From contig NZ_PVUF01000002.1 in assembly GCF_003003215.1 (NCBI RefSeq), forward strand, positions 372,001 through 436,000: a DNA stretch of 64,000 nucleotides, written 5' to 3'. Shown here one piece after another: positions 27,605-37,174 of this stretch. A model generated the notes under the pieces. The model had not been told where the DNA came from. It was given only the letters and a program-made list of their open reading frames with translations, and made no database searches. Position 1 is the first letter of the stretch. Each line of letters opens with the position of its first letter. Both the position numbers and the translations under genes were made by a program. The DNA is from Tritonibacter scottomollicae. GTDB taxonomy: Bacteria; Pseudomonadota; Alphaproteobacteria; Rhodobacterales; Rhodobacteraceae.

Positions 27605-29947
27605 TCACTCGCCGTAGGGGATCCAGACCGTCTTGACCTCGGTTGCGGCTTGCAGGAAGCGCTTGCTGTGATCGCGCGCCCAGTCCGTCGCCTGACCATT
27701 GTTGACCCAGGTGCGTTTCAGATTTCCGGCAGAGGCGACCTCGATCAATTGTGACAGATCGGTGGAGGAGAAGCTCCAGACCGCATCGAGGTTGAGGTGT
27801 TTGGCCATGGTGTCGCCAAGGTCCTTGTGCGCGCCGGTCAGGATGTTGACCACACCGGCAGGCAGATCGGAGGTTTCCAGCACCTGGTAAAGATCCGTGG
27901 CAGCCAGCGGAAACGCTTGTGAGGCCGCCAGAACCACCCGATTGCCCATGGCGATTGCGGGTGCCATGGCGGAAATCAGACCCAGCAGCGGCGCCTCGTC
28001 CGCGCAGAGCACGCCGATGGTGCCGACCGGTTCCTTCATGCCAAGCGCGACGCCGCGGATCGGCACACCATGCGCCAGGCCATCGTATTTGTCGGCCCAG
28101 GCAGCGGCGGAGAACAGGCGCTGCAACGAGGCTTCGACCTCGGCGGTGCCTTCCCCCTTGCCGGTCATCGCGTCGATGCGGGCGGCAAATTCACCAGCCC
28201 GCGCGGCGAGGTTCTCGGCCATGTAATAGAGGATCTGAGCGCGCAGGTGGCCAGTGGTCTTGGACCAGCCCTTGGCGGCATGGGCGGCCTCGACCGCGTT
28301 GCGCACATCCTTGCGGCTGCCAGCGCCGACATGGCCCAGCAGGTTGCCCTTTGGCCCGTAGACAGGCTTGGAGTAACCGCTGTCGGGGCGTGCCTGCTTG
28401 CCGCCAATGTACATCTTGGCAGTGCGGTCGATGCCTGCGGGGGCGGTCGCGGTCTCTGCGCCCTCAAAGGCGGCAATCGGTGTCAGGGCCTTGGTCTCGC
28501 CCTTGGGTCGGGTGTAGGCCATCAGCCCCTCGATACCGCCCTCGCGGCCAAAGCCGCTTTCGCGCACGCCACCAAACGGGGCGGCGGCGTCGAACATGTT
28601 GGTGCCATTGACCCAGACTACGCCGGCGACCAACTTCGGCGCGATATCCAGCGCCAGGTTCACATTCTCGGTCCAGAGCGTCGCGGCCAGCCCGTAGCGG
28701 GTGTTGTTGGCCAGCTCGACCGCCTCGGACGGCGTGCGGAAGGTGGTGGTGACCAGCACCGGGCCAAAGATCTCTTCCTGCATCAGGGGATCGGCGGGCG
28801 ACAGACCCTCGATCAGGGTCGGCGGGAAGAAGCAGCCCTTCGCGGGCATGTTGACCTTGCTCTGATGCACGGTGCAATTCTTGGCAGTGGCCACCAGACG
28901 GGTGATCTCGGCATGTTGCACGGGATCGACCACGGCACCTACATCGATGCATTTGTCGAGCGGATCGCCGAGGCGCAGGGTCTTCATCCGGGCGCGCAGT
29001 TTCTTGTGGAACCGCTCGGAGACGCTCTCCTGCACCAGGAGACGCGAGCCAGCGCAGCAAACCTGGCCCTGGTTGAACCAGATCGCATCCACCAGCCCTT
29101 CGATGGCGCTGTCCAGATCAGCGTCGTCAAAGACGATGTAGGGGCTCTTGCCTCCCAGCTCCAGCGTCAGCGCCTTGCCGGTGCCTGCGGTGGCTTCGCG
29201 AATCTTGCGGCCGACGTCGGTCGAGCCGGTGAAGGCGATCTTGTCCACATCCGCATTGACGATCATCTCGCCCACGGCGCCATCGCCGGTGACGATGTTG
29301 ACCACGCCCTTGGGCAGGCCGGCCTGACGGCAAATGTCGGCAAACAGTAGCGCGGTGAGCGAGGTATACTCCGCTGGTTTCAGCACCACGGTATTGCCCA
29401 TGGCCAGCGCTGGCGCGACCTTCCACGCGAGCATCAAGAGCGGAAAATTCCACGGGATGATCTGGCCACAGACGCCGAGCGCCTCACGACCCGACATCTC
29501 CTCGTCCATCAACTGGGCGTGGCCAGCGTGGTGGTAGAAGTGGCGCTGTACAAGCGGGATATCGATGTCGCGGCTTTCGCGGATCGGTTTGCCGTTGTCC
29601 AGCGTCTCCAGCACCGCAAACAGGCGGCTGTGTTTCTGCAGCAGACGTGCGATCGCATAGAGGTAGGTGGCACGGCCAGATCCACCCATCGCGGCCCAGG
29701 GGCTTTGCGCGGTGCGGGCGGCTTTTACCGCTGCGTCCACGTCCTTTTTTGTCGCTTGGCTCAATTCCGCCAGCACCTCGCCGGTGGCCGGGTTCTTGCT
29801 CTCGAACCCCTTGCCCGGGGTGGTGAAGTCACCGTTGATGAAATGACCAAACCGGCTGCCCTGATCGACCAGCCATGCAAAGGCGTCTGCGGCGCTTTCG
29901 GGAGCGGGGCCATAGTCCATGGTGTCGAAGATCTCTTTGATTGTCAT
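27605..29947 (-). CDS. Two-domain aldehyde dehydrogenase, ALDH16 type
   Basis: A 780-residue protein with two tandem aldehyde-dehydrogenase folds. Domain 1 (about 1-500) is complete: IIPWNFP, IAFTGSTDVG, general base E263 in LELGGKSPY and nucleophile C297 in NQGQVCCAGSR. Domain 2 (about 530-770; MYIGGKQARPDSG, GTIGVLCADEAPLLGLISAM) retains the cofactor-domain pattern but shows no GQxC catalytic motif. This layout is that of ALDH16, for which a bacterial structure from Loktanella (same family) is known. The ATG at 29947 follows GAGGA and lies ten bases after deoC. Oxidation of acetaldehyde made by DeoC is the natural guess. Confidence 0.88.
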   Translation of the reverse strand: MTIKEIFDTMDYGPAPESAADAFAWLVDQGSRFGHFINGDFTTPGKGFESKNPATGEVLAELSQATKKDVDAAVKAARTAQSPWAAMGGSGRATYLYAIARLLQKHSRLFAVLETLDNGKPIRESRDIDIPLVQRHFYHHAGHAQLMDEEMSGREALGVCGQIIPWNFPLLMLAWKVAPALAMGNTVVLKPAEYTSLTALLFADICRQAGLPKGVVNIVTGDGAVGEMIVNADVDKIAFTGSTDVGRKIREATAGTGKALTLELGGKSPYIVFDDADLDSAIEGLVDAIWFNQGQVCCAGSRLLVQESVSERFHKKLRARMKTLRLGDPLDKCIDVGAVVDPVQHAEITRLVATAKNCTVHQSKVNMPAKGCFFPPTLIEGLSPADPLMQEEIFGPVLVTTTFRTPSEAVELANNTRYGLAATLWTENVNLALDIAPKLVAGVVWVNGTNMFDAAAPFGGVRESGFGREGGIEGLMAYTRPKGETKALTPIAAFEGAETATAPAGIDRTAKMYIGGKQARPDSGYSKPVYGPKGNLLGHVGAGSRKDVRNAVEAAHAAKGWSKTTGHLRAQILYYMAENLAARAGEFAARIDAMTGKGEGTAEVEASLQRLFSAAAWADKYDGLAHGVPIRGVALGMKEPVGTIGVLCADEAPLLGLISAMAPAIAMGNRVVLAASQAFPLAATDLYQVLETSDLPAGVVNILTGAHKDLGDTMAKHLNLDAVWSFSSTDLSQLIEVASAGNLKRTWVNNGQATDWARDHSKRFLQAATEVKTVWIPYGE

Positions 29948-29957
29948 CTGTTCGTCC

Positions 29958-30974
29958 TCACGCCATCGGGTGGCGGTAGCCGGCGGAATAGGCACCGGTC
30001 ACGTGGTGTTCGAGCTGGCGTTCGATATCGCCCAGCAGGCTGGACGCGCCAAAGCGGAACAGGTCGGGCTGGACCCAGCGGTTGCCCAGTTCCTCTTTCA
30101 TCAGGGAGAGGTAGACCAGCGCGTCCTTGGCCTTTGAGATGCCGCCTGCGGGTTTGTAGCCGACGAGAAAGCCGGTGCGCGCGTAGTAGTCGCGGATGGC
30201 GCGGATCATCACCAGCGAAACGGGCAGGGTGGCGTTCACCCCTTCCTTGCCGGTGGACGTCTTGATGAAATCGGCGCCCGCCATCATGCAGATCATCGAG
30301 GCACGGGCGACGTTGCGCAGGGTGCCCAGCTCGCCGGTCGCCAGGATCGCCTTGACATGCGCCTCGCCGCAGGCCTCGCGGAAGGCCTTCATCTCGTCGT
30401 AGAGCGCCTGCCAGTTGCCAGAGAGCACATGGCGGCGGGAGATCACGATGTCGATCTCGCGGGCCCCGGCGCTCACGCTTTCGCGGATCTCTTCGACCCG
30501 CAGGTGAAAGGGCGACAGGCCTGCAGGAAAGCCGGTGGAGACGGCGGCGACCGGGATCTGGGTGCCGTGCAACGCCCGCGCAGCGGCCGGGATCATGTCG
30601 TGATAGACACAGACCGCGCCGGTTGTGATGCCCTCCATACCGAGTTGCGACAGAATTTCTGCGCGCACCGGCTGACGTGCCTTGGCGCAGAGACGCCGCA
30701 CGCGGGCCTCGGTGTCGTCGCCTGCAAGCGTCGTGAGGTCGATGCAGGTGATCGCCTTCAGAAGCCATGCGGCCTGATGGTCTTTTTTGACCGACCGGCG
30801 CCCGGGAAGGCTGGCGCAGCGGCGTTCGATGGCGGAGGTGTTGGCCTCCATCCCAAGTGCCCAATCCAGGTCCAGCTCCATGCCGGGGTTGCGGGGCAGA
30901 TGTACGCCGGCACCGTCCCCTGAGGGCGATGCAGCGGCGGCTTTGGCAGGGGCGTCTGCGGTTTGGCTGTCCAT
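29958..30974 (-). CDS. deoC: Deoxyribose-phosphate aldolase
   Basis: A 338-residue class I aldolase that splits 2-deoxyribose 5-phosphate into glyceraldehyde 3-phosphate and acetaldehyde. The Schiff-base Lys is K238 in DFIKTSTGK, the assisting Lys lies in GYKPAGGI, and EIDIVI holds the conserved Asp. The ~60-residue N-terminal extension is Ala-rich and not conserved. The ATG at 30974 has GAGGA about ten bases upstream; the frame stays open to 31235 across the divergent promoter region, which is not coding. It precedes the ALDH16-type gene in a two-gene operon for deoxynucleoside catabolism. Confidence 0.95.
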   Translation of the reverse strand: MDSQTADAPAKAAAASPSGDGAGVHLPRNPGMELDLDWALGMEANTSAIERRCASLPGRRSVKKDHQAAWLLKAITCIDLTTLAGDDTEARVRRLCAKARQPVRAEILSQLGMEGITTGAVCVYHDMIPAAARALHGTQIPVAAVSTGFPAGLSPFHLRVEEIRESVSAGAREIDIVISRRHVLSGNWQALYDEMKAFREACGEAHVKAILATGELGTLRNVARASMICMMAGADFIKTSTGKEGVNATLPVSLVMIRAIRDYYARTGFLVGYKPAGGISKAKDALVYLSLMKEELGNRWVQPDLFRFGASSLLGDIERQLEHHVTGAYSAGYRHPMA

Positions 30975-31092
30975 GTGCGGGAGTCCTCGAAAGATTTGCC
31001 CCAAAATCGCACGCCAAACCGCGTTGATGCAAGGTTTCCCATGGGTTTTCCGCAATCTGTTTTGACCAAAAGGACAAAAAATTGACCTTTCT

Positions 31093-31138
31093 TGAGAATA
31101 ATTCGCATTTTCATTGACGAAGTTGAGAATCGTTCTCA
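31093..31138 (+). promoter_or_regulatory. Two tandem Mur/Fur-type operators before the sitABCD-like operon
   Basis: TGAGAATCGTTCTCA (31124-31138) has perfect 6-base arms, and TGAGAATAATTCGCA (31093-31107) matches it with one arm mismatch. Their starts are 31 bases apart, close to three helical turns. The proximal site ends 48 bases before the binding-protein start. In alphaproteobacteria such sites upstream of sitABCD are typically bound by Mur, the manganese-responsive Fur homologue. Confidence 0.72.
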
Positions 31139-31186
31139 TATTGCTGGAAAGAGAAACGAGATTTTGCGAGCAGGGAGCACGTATAT

Positions 31187-32152
31187 ATGCTGAGCCGACG
31201 TCATACTCTTCTGGGGCTGGGTGCTGTGGCCGCACTGGCCAGTGCGACTTCGGGGCTTGCGGCCGAGGGAAAGCTTACCGTTGTGGCCACCACCGGCATG
31301 ATCGCAGATGCGGCGCGCCAGATCGGCGGCGGCGAGGTCGAGGTGACCGAATTGATGGGCGCGGGCGTGGATCCGCATGCCTATCGCCAGACCCGCACCG
31401 ATATCGCCGCCATGACCCGCGCCGATCTGGTGCTGTGGCACGGGCTCTACCTTGAGGCGCAGATGGAAGACTTCTTCCATTCGCTGGCGCGCAAGCGTGT
31501 TGTGGTGCCGGTGGCCGAGGCGATGCCCAAGGACCTGTTGCGCGGCCATGATGACTACGCTGACAAATTCGACCCCCACGTCTGGATGAGCCCGGAGATG
31601 TGGAAGCATGTGGTGCGCGAAGTGGCGCGGGCGCTCACCGAGGCCCGCCCGGCGGCGGCAGACCTCTTTGCCGCCAATCTGGAGCGTCACTTGGGCGAGC
31701 TGGACCGCCTGTCGGACTACGGCCGCAGGGTTGTCGCCGGCGTGCCGGATGACAACCGGGTGCTGGTCACCGCGCATGACGCCTTTGGCTATTTCGGGCG
31801 CGACTACGGGTTTGACGTGCTGGGCATTCAGGGCATTTCCACACAGTCCGAGGCCGGTCTGAACCGTATCGGCGAATTGGTCGACGTGCTGGTGGACCGC
31901 CAGGTCAAGGCGGTGTTTGTCGAAACCTCGGTGGCGGATCGCTCCATGCGTGCCTTGATCGAGGGCGCGGCGGCCAAGGATCATGAGGTGGTCATCGGCG
32001 GCGAGCTGTTTTCCGACGCCATGGGCGCGGAGGGCACCTATGAGGCAACCTATCTTGGTATGCTGGACCACAACTTTACCACCATCGCCGGCGCGTTGGG
32101 CGCGGATGTTCCCACCGGCGGCATGGATGGCAAACTCGGGGCGGGACACTGA
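31187..32152 (+). CDS. sitA: Mn/Zn/Fe ABC transporter substrate-binding protein (cluster A-I)
   Basis: A 321-residue periplasmic metal-binding protein. The N-terminus MLSRRHTLLGLG has a twin-arginine pair and a hydrophobic core ending near LAAEG, so Tat or Sec export is possible. The metal ligands expected from TroA/PsaA-type structures are H64 (DPHAYRQT), H131 (FDPHVWMSP), H197 (TAHDAFGYF) and D277 (LFSDAMG). Three His plus Asp is the TroA-like set rather than the His2-Glu-Asp set of strict Mn-binding PsaA, so metal choice is not fixed by sequence. Mur-like operators upstream favour manganese. It is the first gene of a four-gene operon. Confidence 0.88.
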   Translation: MLSRRHTLLGLGAVAALASATSGLAAEGKLTVVATTGMIADAARQIGGGEVEVTELMGAGVDPHAYRQTRTDIAAMTRADLVLWHGLYLEAQMEDFFHSLARKRVVVPVAEAMPKDLLRGHDDYADKFDPHVWMSPEMWKHVVREVARALTEARPAAADLFAANLERHLGELDRLSDYGRRVVAGVPDDNRVLVTAHDAFGYFGRDYGFDVLGIQGISTQSEAGLNRIGELVDVLVDRQVKAVFVETSVADRSMRALIEGAAAKDHEVVIGGELFSDAMGAEGTYEATYLGMLDHNFTTIAGALGADVPTGGMDGKLGAGH

Positions 32153-32154
32153 AC

Positions 32155-32958
32155 ATGCAACTTTCACTGGCCAGCCAGAACGGACAGGCTGCGCGCGAGC
32201 CGGGGCTGGAGACCAGTCCGCTCGCCATCCGTGGCCTCACCGTCAGCTATGGCGAGAAACCGGCGGTGTTCTCCGTCGACATGACCGTGGTTCCGGGGCA
32301 GATGACCGCAATTATCGGTCCCAACGGCGCCGGCAAATCCACCCTGTTGAAGGCCGCCCTGGGCATCGTGCCGCCGGTCTCGGGCCGGGTGCAGGTCTTT
32401 GGCCGCCCGCTGGACCATCAGCGCGGGCGCATTGCCTATGTGCCGCAGCGCGCCTCGGTGGATTGGGATTTCCCGACCCGGGTGATCGACGTGGTGATGA
32501 TGGGGCTTTATCGCGAGCTGGGACTGCTGGGTCGTATCCGCGGCACCCATCGCCAAATCGCATCGGATTGTCTGGATCGCGTCGGCATGAGCGAGTTTGC
32601 CGACCGGCAGATCGGTCAGCTCTCCGGTGGGCAGCAGCAACGGGTGTTTCTGGCGCGTGCGCTGGCACAGGGGGCGGATCTCTACCTGCTGGACGAGCCC
32701 TTTGCCGGGGTGGATGCGGCGACGGAGAAGGCGATCATCGGCGTGCTGAAGGCGCTCCGGGCCGAGGGCAAGACCGTGGTCGTGGTACATCATGACCTGG
32801 CGACGGTGCGGGACTACTTCGACAATGTGTTCCTGATCAACACCCGCAAGGTCGCCGAAGGCTCGGTGGCTGAGGCCTTTACTCCGGACACGTTGCAATC
32901 GGCCTATGGCGGACGTCTGGCCACCGCGCAGATCGACCAGATCGCGCGGCCGGCGTGA
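32155..32958 (+). CDS. sitB: Mn/Zn/Fe ABC transporter ATPase
   Basis: A 267-residue ABC ATPase. Walker A is GPNGAGKST, the signature is LSGGQQQRVFLARAL, Walker B is LYLLDEPFAG, and the H-loop is VVVHHDL. The first ~20 residues are an extra hydrophilic tail compared with shorter family members. It begins two bases after the binding-protein stop with only a weak ribosome site, so translation is probably coupled. It powers the two permeases that follow. Confidence 0.93.
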   Translation: MQLSLASQNGQAAREPGLETSPLAIRGLTVSYGEKPAVFSVDMTVVPGQMTAIIGPNGAGKSTLLKAALGIVPPVSGRVQVFGRPLDHQRGRIAYVPQRASVDWDFPTRVIDVVMMGLYRELGLLGRIRGTHRQIASDCLDRVGMSEFADRQIGQLSGGQQQRVFLARALAQGADLYLLDEPFAGVDAATEKAIIGVLKALRAEGKTVVVVHHDLATVRDYFDNVFLINTRKVAEGSVAEAFTPDTLQSAYGGRLATAQIDQIARPA

Positions 32959-33006
32959 CTGCCACTGCGACCTGACATATCTAATTGATACAGAGAGAGG
33001 CGGAGC

Positions 33007-34209
33007 ATGCTGATTGACGCGCTGTTCCTGCAAATGGGCTATAACGCCACTTTGGTGGCGATCGGGGCGGCGCTGCTGGGCGCGGCCTCGGGGATCACGG
33101 GGACCTTCCTGTTCCTGCGCAAGCGGGCGCTGGTGTCCGATGCCGTGAGCCATGCCACCCTGCCCGGCGTCTGCGTTGCGTTCCTGGTCCTCGTGGCGCT
33201 GGGCGGGGATGGCCGCAATCTTGCCGCTTTGCTGACCGGCTCTGCCGTATCAGCTGGCCTCGGTCTGCTGTGCATGAATTGGCTGACCCGCAACACGCGC
33301 CTGGCCGAAGATGCGGCGATCGGTGCGGTGCTATCGGTGTTCTTCGGCTTTGGCGTGGTGCTGTTGACTGTGATCCAGACGCTGGGTGTCGGACGGCAGG
33401 CGGGGCTTGAGGGGTTCCTGTTGGGCTCCACCGCTGGCATGCTCTACACCGATGCGCTGGTGATCGCAGGGGGAGGTGCGGCGGTGCTGTTCCTCGTCCT
33501 GTTGACGCGACGCCCCATGACCATGGTGGCCTTTGATCCCGAATATGCCGCTGCGCGTGGCCTGCCGGTCAGCAAGATCGACATGCTGATGATGGGGCTG
33601 GTGATGGCGGTCACCGTGGTGGGCCTCAAGGTGGTGGGGCTGATCCTGATCGTGGCGCTGCTGATCATTCCGCCTGTTGCTGCGCGATTCTGGACTGAAC
33701 GCGCCGACCAGGTGGTGATCCTTGCAGGCGTTCTGGGTGCTTTGGCGGCCTATCTCGGCGCGGCCATCTCCGCCTCTGCGCCTAACCTGCCCACCGGGCC
33801 GATCATCGTTCTGATGAGCTTTGCGCTCTTTGCCCTGTCGCTGCTGGTGGCGCCCAACAGAGGTGTGCTCGCCGCCGTGCTGCGACATCAAAGGTTCCAG
33901 CGCCGCTTGCATATGCGACAGGGTCTGCTGGCGCTGGCGCAAGACCAGACCATCTATGAACCGCTCACCCTGCGTCTGTTGTCCCGAGCTGGGTTGGTGC
34001 GCGCCGATGGTGTTGCGACACGGTCCGGCCAAGCCCGCGCCGCCAAGGCGCTGCGCGACGAACGCCGCTGGGACATCCTGCGCCGCGATCAGGCACAGGA
34101 GGCAGCGGCAGCGCTTTATGATGGGCTGCGCGAGATTGAAACCGTGCTGACCCCGGACCAGATCGCCGCAATTGATCGCGAGATCGGCACCCCCAAGGAG
34201 GCCTTCTGA
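33007..34209 (+). CDS. sitC: Mn/Zn/Fe ABC transporter permease with C-terminal soluble domain
   Basis: A 400-residue protein. Residues ~1-285 form the ABC-3 (ZnuB/TroC-type) permease with about eight hydrophobic segments and the FLFLRKRALVSDAVSHATLPGV loop. Residues ~290-400 are an added hydrophilic region. It has the look of a winged helix (LLALAQDQTIYEPLTLRLLSRAGLVRADGVATRSGQARAAKAL) followed by a helical tail. A permease fused to a DtxR-like regulator domain is known in Chlamydia (YtgCR), and the resemblance here is inferred from pattern only. The ATG follows GAGAGGCGGAG. Its stop overlaps the next start (TGATG). Confidence 0.87.
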   Translation: MLIDALFLQMGYNATLVAIGAALLGAASGITGTFLFLRKRALVSDAVSHATLPGVCVAFLVLVALGGDGRNLAALLTGSAVSAGLGLLCMNWLTRNTRLAEDAAIGAVLSVFFGFGVVLLTVIQTLGVGRQAGLEGFLLGSTAGMLYTDALVIAGGGAAVLFLVLLTRRPMTMVAFDPEYAAARGLPVSKIDMLMMGLVMAVTVVGLKVVGLILIVALLIIPPVAARFWTERADQVVILAGVLGALAAYLGAAISASAPNLPTGPIIVLMSFALFALSLLVAPNRGVLAAVLRHQRFQRRLHMRQGLLALAQDQTIYEPLTLRLLSRAGLVRADGVATRSGQARAAKALRDERRWDILRRDQAQEAAAALYDGLREIETVLTPDQIAAIDREIGTPKEAF

Positions 34210-35135
34210 TGGGCAGCGAATTCGTCACCCTCTCCCTCACGCCGCTGCTGATCGGGATTTTTGCGGCGGTGGCCTGCGCGCTGCCGGGGAATTTCCTGCT
34301 GCTGCGCAAGCAGGCGCTGATCGGCGATGCCATCAGCCATGTGGCGCTGCCGGGCATTGTCGTGGCCTTCCTGCTGACCGGCGCAATCTCCACCTGGCCG
34401 ATGATGCTGGGTGCGGCGGGCGCGGCGGTGGTCGCGGTGGTGATGATCGAGGCGATCCGCCGCCTCGGCCGCATCGAACCCGGTGCGGCCATGGGCGTTG
34501 TCTTCACCACGCTGTTCGCCGCCGGGGTGCTTCTGCTGGAGCAGAGCGATACGTCCTCCGTTCATCTGGACGTGGAACATGCGCTCTATGGCAACTTGGA
34601 GAGCCTGATTTGGCTCGATGGCACCGGCTGGGGATCGCTGCTGGATCCGCAGGCGCTTGCCTATCTGCCAGTCGAACTGCCGCGCATGGCAGCGACGCTG
34701 GTGGTGGTGGCGGGCTTCATCGCGCTGTTCTGGCGTCCGCTGAAGATTGCGACCTTCGACGAAAGTTTCGCCCGTACCATCGGGATGCGGACTGATCTGC
34801 TGGGGTTAGCGCTGGTGATCACGGCGGCGATCGCGGCCGTGGCGGCCTTTGATGCAGTGGGCTCGATCATCGTGATCGCCATGTTCATCTGCCCGCCGGC
34901 CGCAGCGCGGATGATGACCAACCGGCTCGAATTGCAGATCGCTTGGAGCGTCGCTTTCGCCACCCTATCGGCCATCATTGGCTATGTTTTGGCGGGTTAC
35001 GGTCCGCTCTGGATTGGCATGGGGGATGCGGTCAGCGCGGCGGGCATGATCGCCACCATCTCCGGCGTGATTCTGGCGATTGCCGCGATGTTCGGCCCCT
35101 GCCGTGGGCGTGCGGGGGCGCCGTCGGGCGTGTAG
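34209..35135 (+). CDS. sitD: Mn/Zn/Fe ABC transporter permease, second subunit
   Basis: A 308-residue ABC-3 permease with eight or so membrane segments. The cytoplasmic coupling loop FLLLRKQALIGDAISHVALPGIV parallels that of the preceding subunit, and FDAVGSIIVIAMFICPPAAARM is the conserved late segment. Unlike its partner it has no soluble C-terminal domain. The start overlaps the preceding stop by one base, so the two permeases are translationally coupled and probably form a heterodimeric channel. Confidence 0.92.
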   Translation: MGSEFVTLSLTPLLIGIFAAVACALPGNFLLLRKQALIGDAISHVALPGIVVAFLLTGAISTWPMMLGAAGAAVVAVVMIEAIRRLGRIEPGAAMGVVFTTLFAAGVLLLEQSDTSSVHLDVEHALYGNLESLIWLDGTGWGSLLDPQALAYLPVELPRMAATLVVVAGFIALFWRPLKIATFDESFARTIGMRTDLLGLALVITAAIAAVAAFDAVGSIIVIAMFICPPAAARMMTNRLELQIAWSVAFATLSAIIGYVLAGYGPLWIGMGDAVSAAGMIATISGVILAIAAMFGPCRGRAGAPSGV

Positions 35136-35225
35136 CCGCCGAGGGCTGCGCGCTCGCTGCACGGGCCACCTAGCGCGCGTATTCCGGGTGGCAGAATCGT
35201 GCTCGCGCATGCTAAATCTTGGGCT

Positions 35226-37163
35226 ATGTATACTATCGCCCCCCAAATCAGCGAAAATCCCGTGACTCAGGCTGCGTCTGCCCCTCTTCCCGTCATTCGC
35301 CAGCTGGACGACAGCGCCATCAACCGCATTGCCGCGGGGGAGGTGGTCGAACGTCCGGCCTCGGCGGTGAAGGAGCTGGTGGAGAACGCCATCGACGCCG
35401 GGGCGACCCGCATCACGGTCGAGATCGCCGATGGCGGCAAGACGCTGATCCGGGTGACCGACAATGGCTGTGGCATGACGCCTCAGGATCTGCCGCTGGC
35501 CCTGTCGCGCCATGCGACCTCCAAGATCGACGGCTCGGATCTGCTGAACATCCACACCTTCGGCTTTCGCGGTGAGGCGCTGCCCAGCCTTGGCGCGGTT
35601 GGGCGGCTGACCATTACCAGTCGTGCCGAGGGTCATGACGCGGCGCAGATCCGCGTTGCCGGCGGCCAGATGGAGGGGGTGAAACCCGCCGCCCTGCGTC
35701 AGGGTACCATCGTGGAGCTGCGCGATCTGTTCTTTGCCACGCCGGCGCGGCTGAAATTCATGCGCACCGACCGGGCCGAAAGCCAGGCAATCTCCGACAC
35801 CGTGAAGCGGCTGGCGATGGCGGAGCCTGCGGTAGGGTTCACCCTGCGCGATGTGTCCGGCGGTGGCGAGGGGCGCGTGACCTTCCGGGCCGACCCCCTG
35901 AGCGGCGATCTGTTTGACGCGCTGCATGGGCGCCTGGCGCATGTCATTGGCCGGGAGTTCGCCGAAAACGCGCTGAAGATCGACGCCACACGTGAGGGCA
36001 TTCGCCTCTACGGCTATGCGGCGCTGCCGACCTATTCGCGCGGTGCGGCGGTGACGCAGTTCCTGTTCGTGAACACGCGGCCGGTGAAGGACAAGATGCT
36101 CACGGGGGCGCTGCGGGCCGCCTATATGGATTTCCTCAGCCGCGACCGGCACCCGGCGGCGGCGCTGTTCATCGATTGCGAGCCGACGCTGGTCGACGTG
36201 AACGTACATCCGGCAAAATCAGAGGTGCGTTTTCGCGATCCGGGTCTGGCGCGCGGGCTGATCGTCTCCTCCTTGCGCCATGCGCTGGCGGAGGCTGGTC
36301 ATCGCGCCTCCAGCACCGTGGCGGGGGCTACGCTGGGGGCGATGCGACCCGAACAGCCCACTGCGAGTGGGGCACCACGGGTCTACCAGATGGACCGGCC
36401 CTCTCTCGGCGCGCGCAACAGTGCCTATGCGGCGCAGTCCCCCGGGCTGCCGCCCGCACCGTCCTATCCTGCGCCGCCACCGGCAGAGGCAAACGCGGGC
36501 TTTGCAGAGTTTTCTGCCGCCTATAGTGGCCGTCTGGTCGAAGAGCCTGTCAGCGCCGAGCCGGAGACGCAGCCCGTCGAGGATCTGCCGCTGGGGGCCG
36601 CGCGGGGTCAGGTGCATGAGAATTACATTATCGCCCAGACCCGCGACGGCATGGTGATCGTCGACCAGCACGCCGCGCACGAACGATTGGTCTATGAAAA
36701 GCTGAAACACCAGATGGCGAACACTGGCGTCGCCGCGCAGGCGTTGCTGATCCCGGAGATCATCGAGCTGTCGGAGGGGGACTGTGCCCGGCTGCTGGAG
36801 GTGGCGGAGGATTTGGCGAAATTCGGCCTTGGCATCGAGGCCTTCGGTGGCAACGCCGTGGCAGTAAGAGAAACTCCTGCAATCCTCGGCGAGGTCAATG
36901 CAGAGGCGATGATCCGCGACATCCTTGACGAGCTGGCCGATCAGGGCGAGAGCCAGCTGGTGCAGGCGCGTCTGGAAGCGATCCTGAGTCGGGTGGCCTG
37001 TCACGGCTCCATCCGCTCGGGCCGGCGCATGCGCGGCGAAGAGATGAACGCGTTGTTGCGCGAGATGGAAGAGACTCCCCATTCCGGCCAGTGCAACCAT
37101 GGTCGTCCGACCTATGTGGAACTCAAACTTGCTGACATCGAACGCCTGTTTGGTCGCAGCTGA
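35226..37163 (+). CDS. mutL: DNA mismatch repair protein MutL
   Basis: A 645-residue MutL. The GHKL ATPase core shows [15 protein letters not shown] and [13 protein letters not shown] proline/alanine-rich linker spans about residues 330-440. The C-terminal domain carries [12 protein letters not shown], which fits the metal-binding DQHA(x)2E(x)4E motif of endonuclease-type MutL, as expected in bacteria without MutH. The start is uncertain: ATG at 35226 is used, but a GTG at 35262 would begin [10 protein letters not shown], closer to related proteins, and neither has a good ribosome site. rmuC follows after 11 bases. Confidence 0.95.
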   Translation: MYTIAPQISENPVTQAASAPLPVIRQLDDSAINRIAAGEVVERPASAVKELVENAIDAGATRITVEIADGGKTLIRVTDNGCGMTPQDLPLALSRHATSKIDGSDLLNIHTFGFRGEALPSLGAVGRLTITSRAEGHDAAQIRVAGGQMEGVKPAALRQGTIVELRDLFFATPARLKFMRTDRAESQAISDTVKRLAMAEPAVGFTLRDVSGGGEGRVTFRADPLSGDLFDALHGRLAHVIGREFAENALKIDATREGIRLYGYAALPTYSRGAAVTQFLFVNTRPVKDKMLTGALRAAYMDFLSRDRHPAAALFIDCEPTLVDVNVHPAKSEVRFRDPGLARGLIVSSLRHALAEAGHRASSTVAGATLGAMRPEQPTASGAPRVYQMDRPSLGARNSAYAAQSPGLPPAPSYPAPPPAEANAGFAEFSAAYSGRLVEEPVSAEPETQPVEDLPLGAARGQVHENYIIAQTRDGMVIVDQHAAHERLVYEKLKHQMANTGVAAQALLIPEIIELSEGDCARLLEVAEDLAKFGLGIEAFGGNAVAVRETPAILGEVNAEAMIRDILDELADQGESQLVQARLEAILSRVACHGSIRSGRRMRGEEMNALLREMEETPHSGQCNHGRPTYVELKLADIERLFGRS

Positions 37164-37174
37164 AGGAACATCTG

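Noticed and set aside
28070-29350. A 426-codon plus-strand frame
   Set aside because: It is antisense to the two-domain aldehyde dehydrogenase and lacks any recognisable motif.
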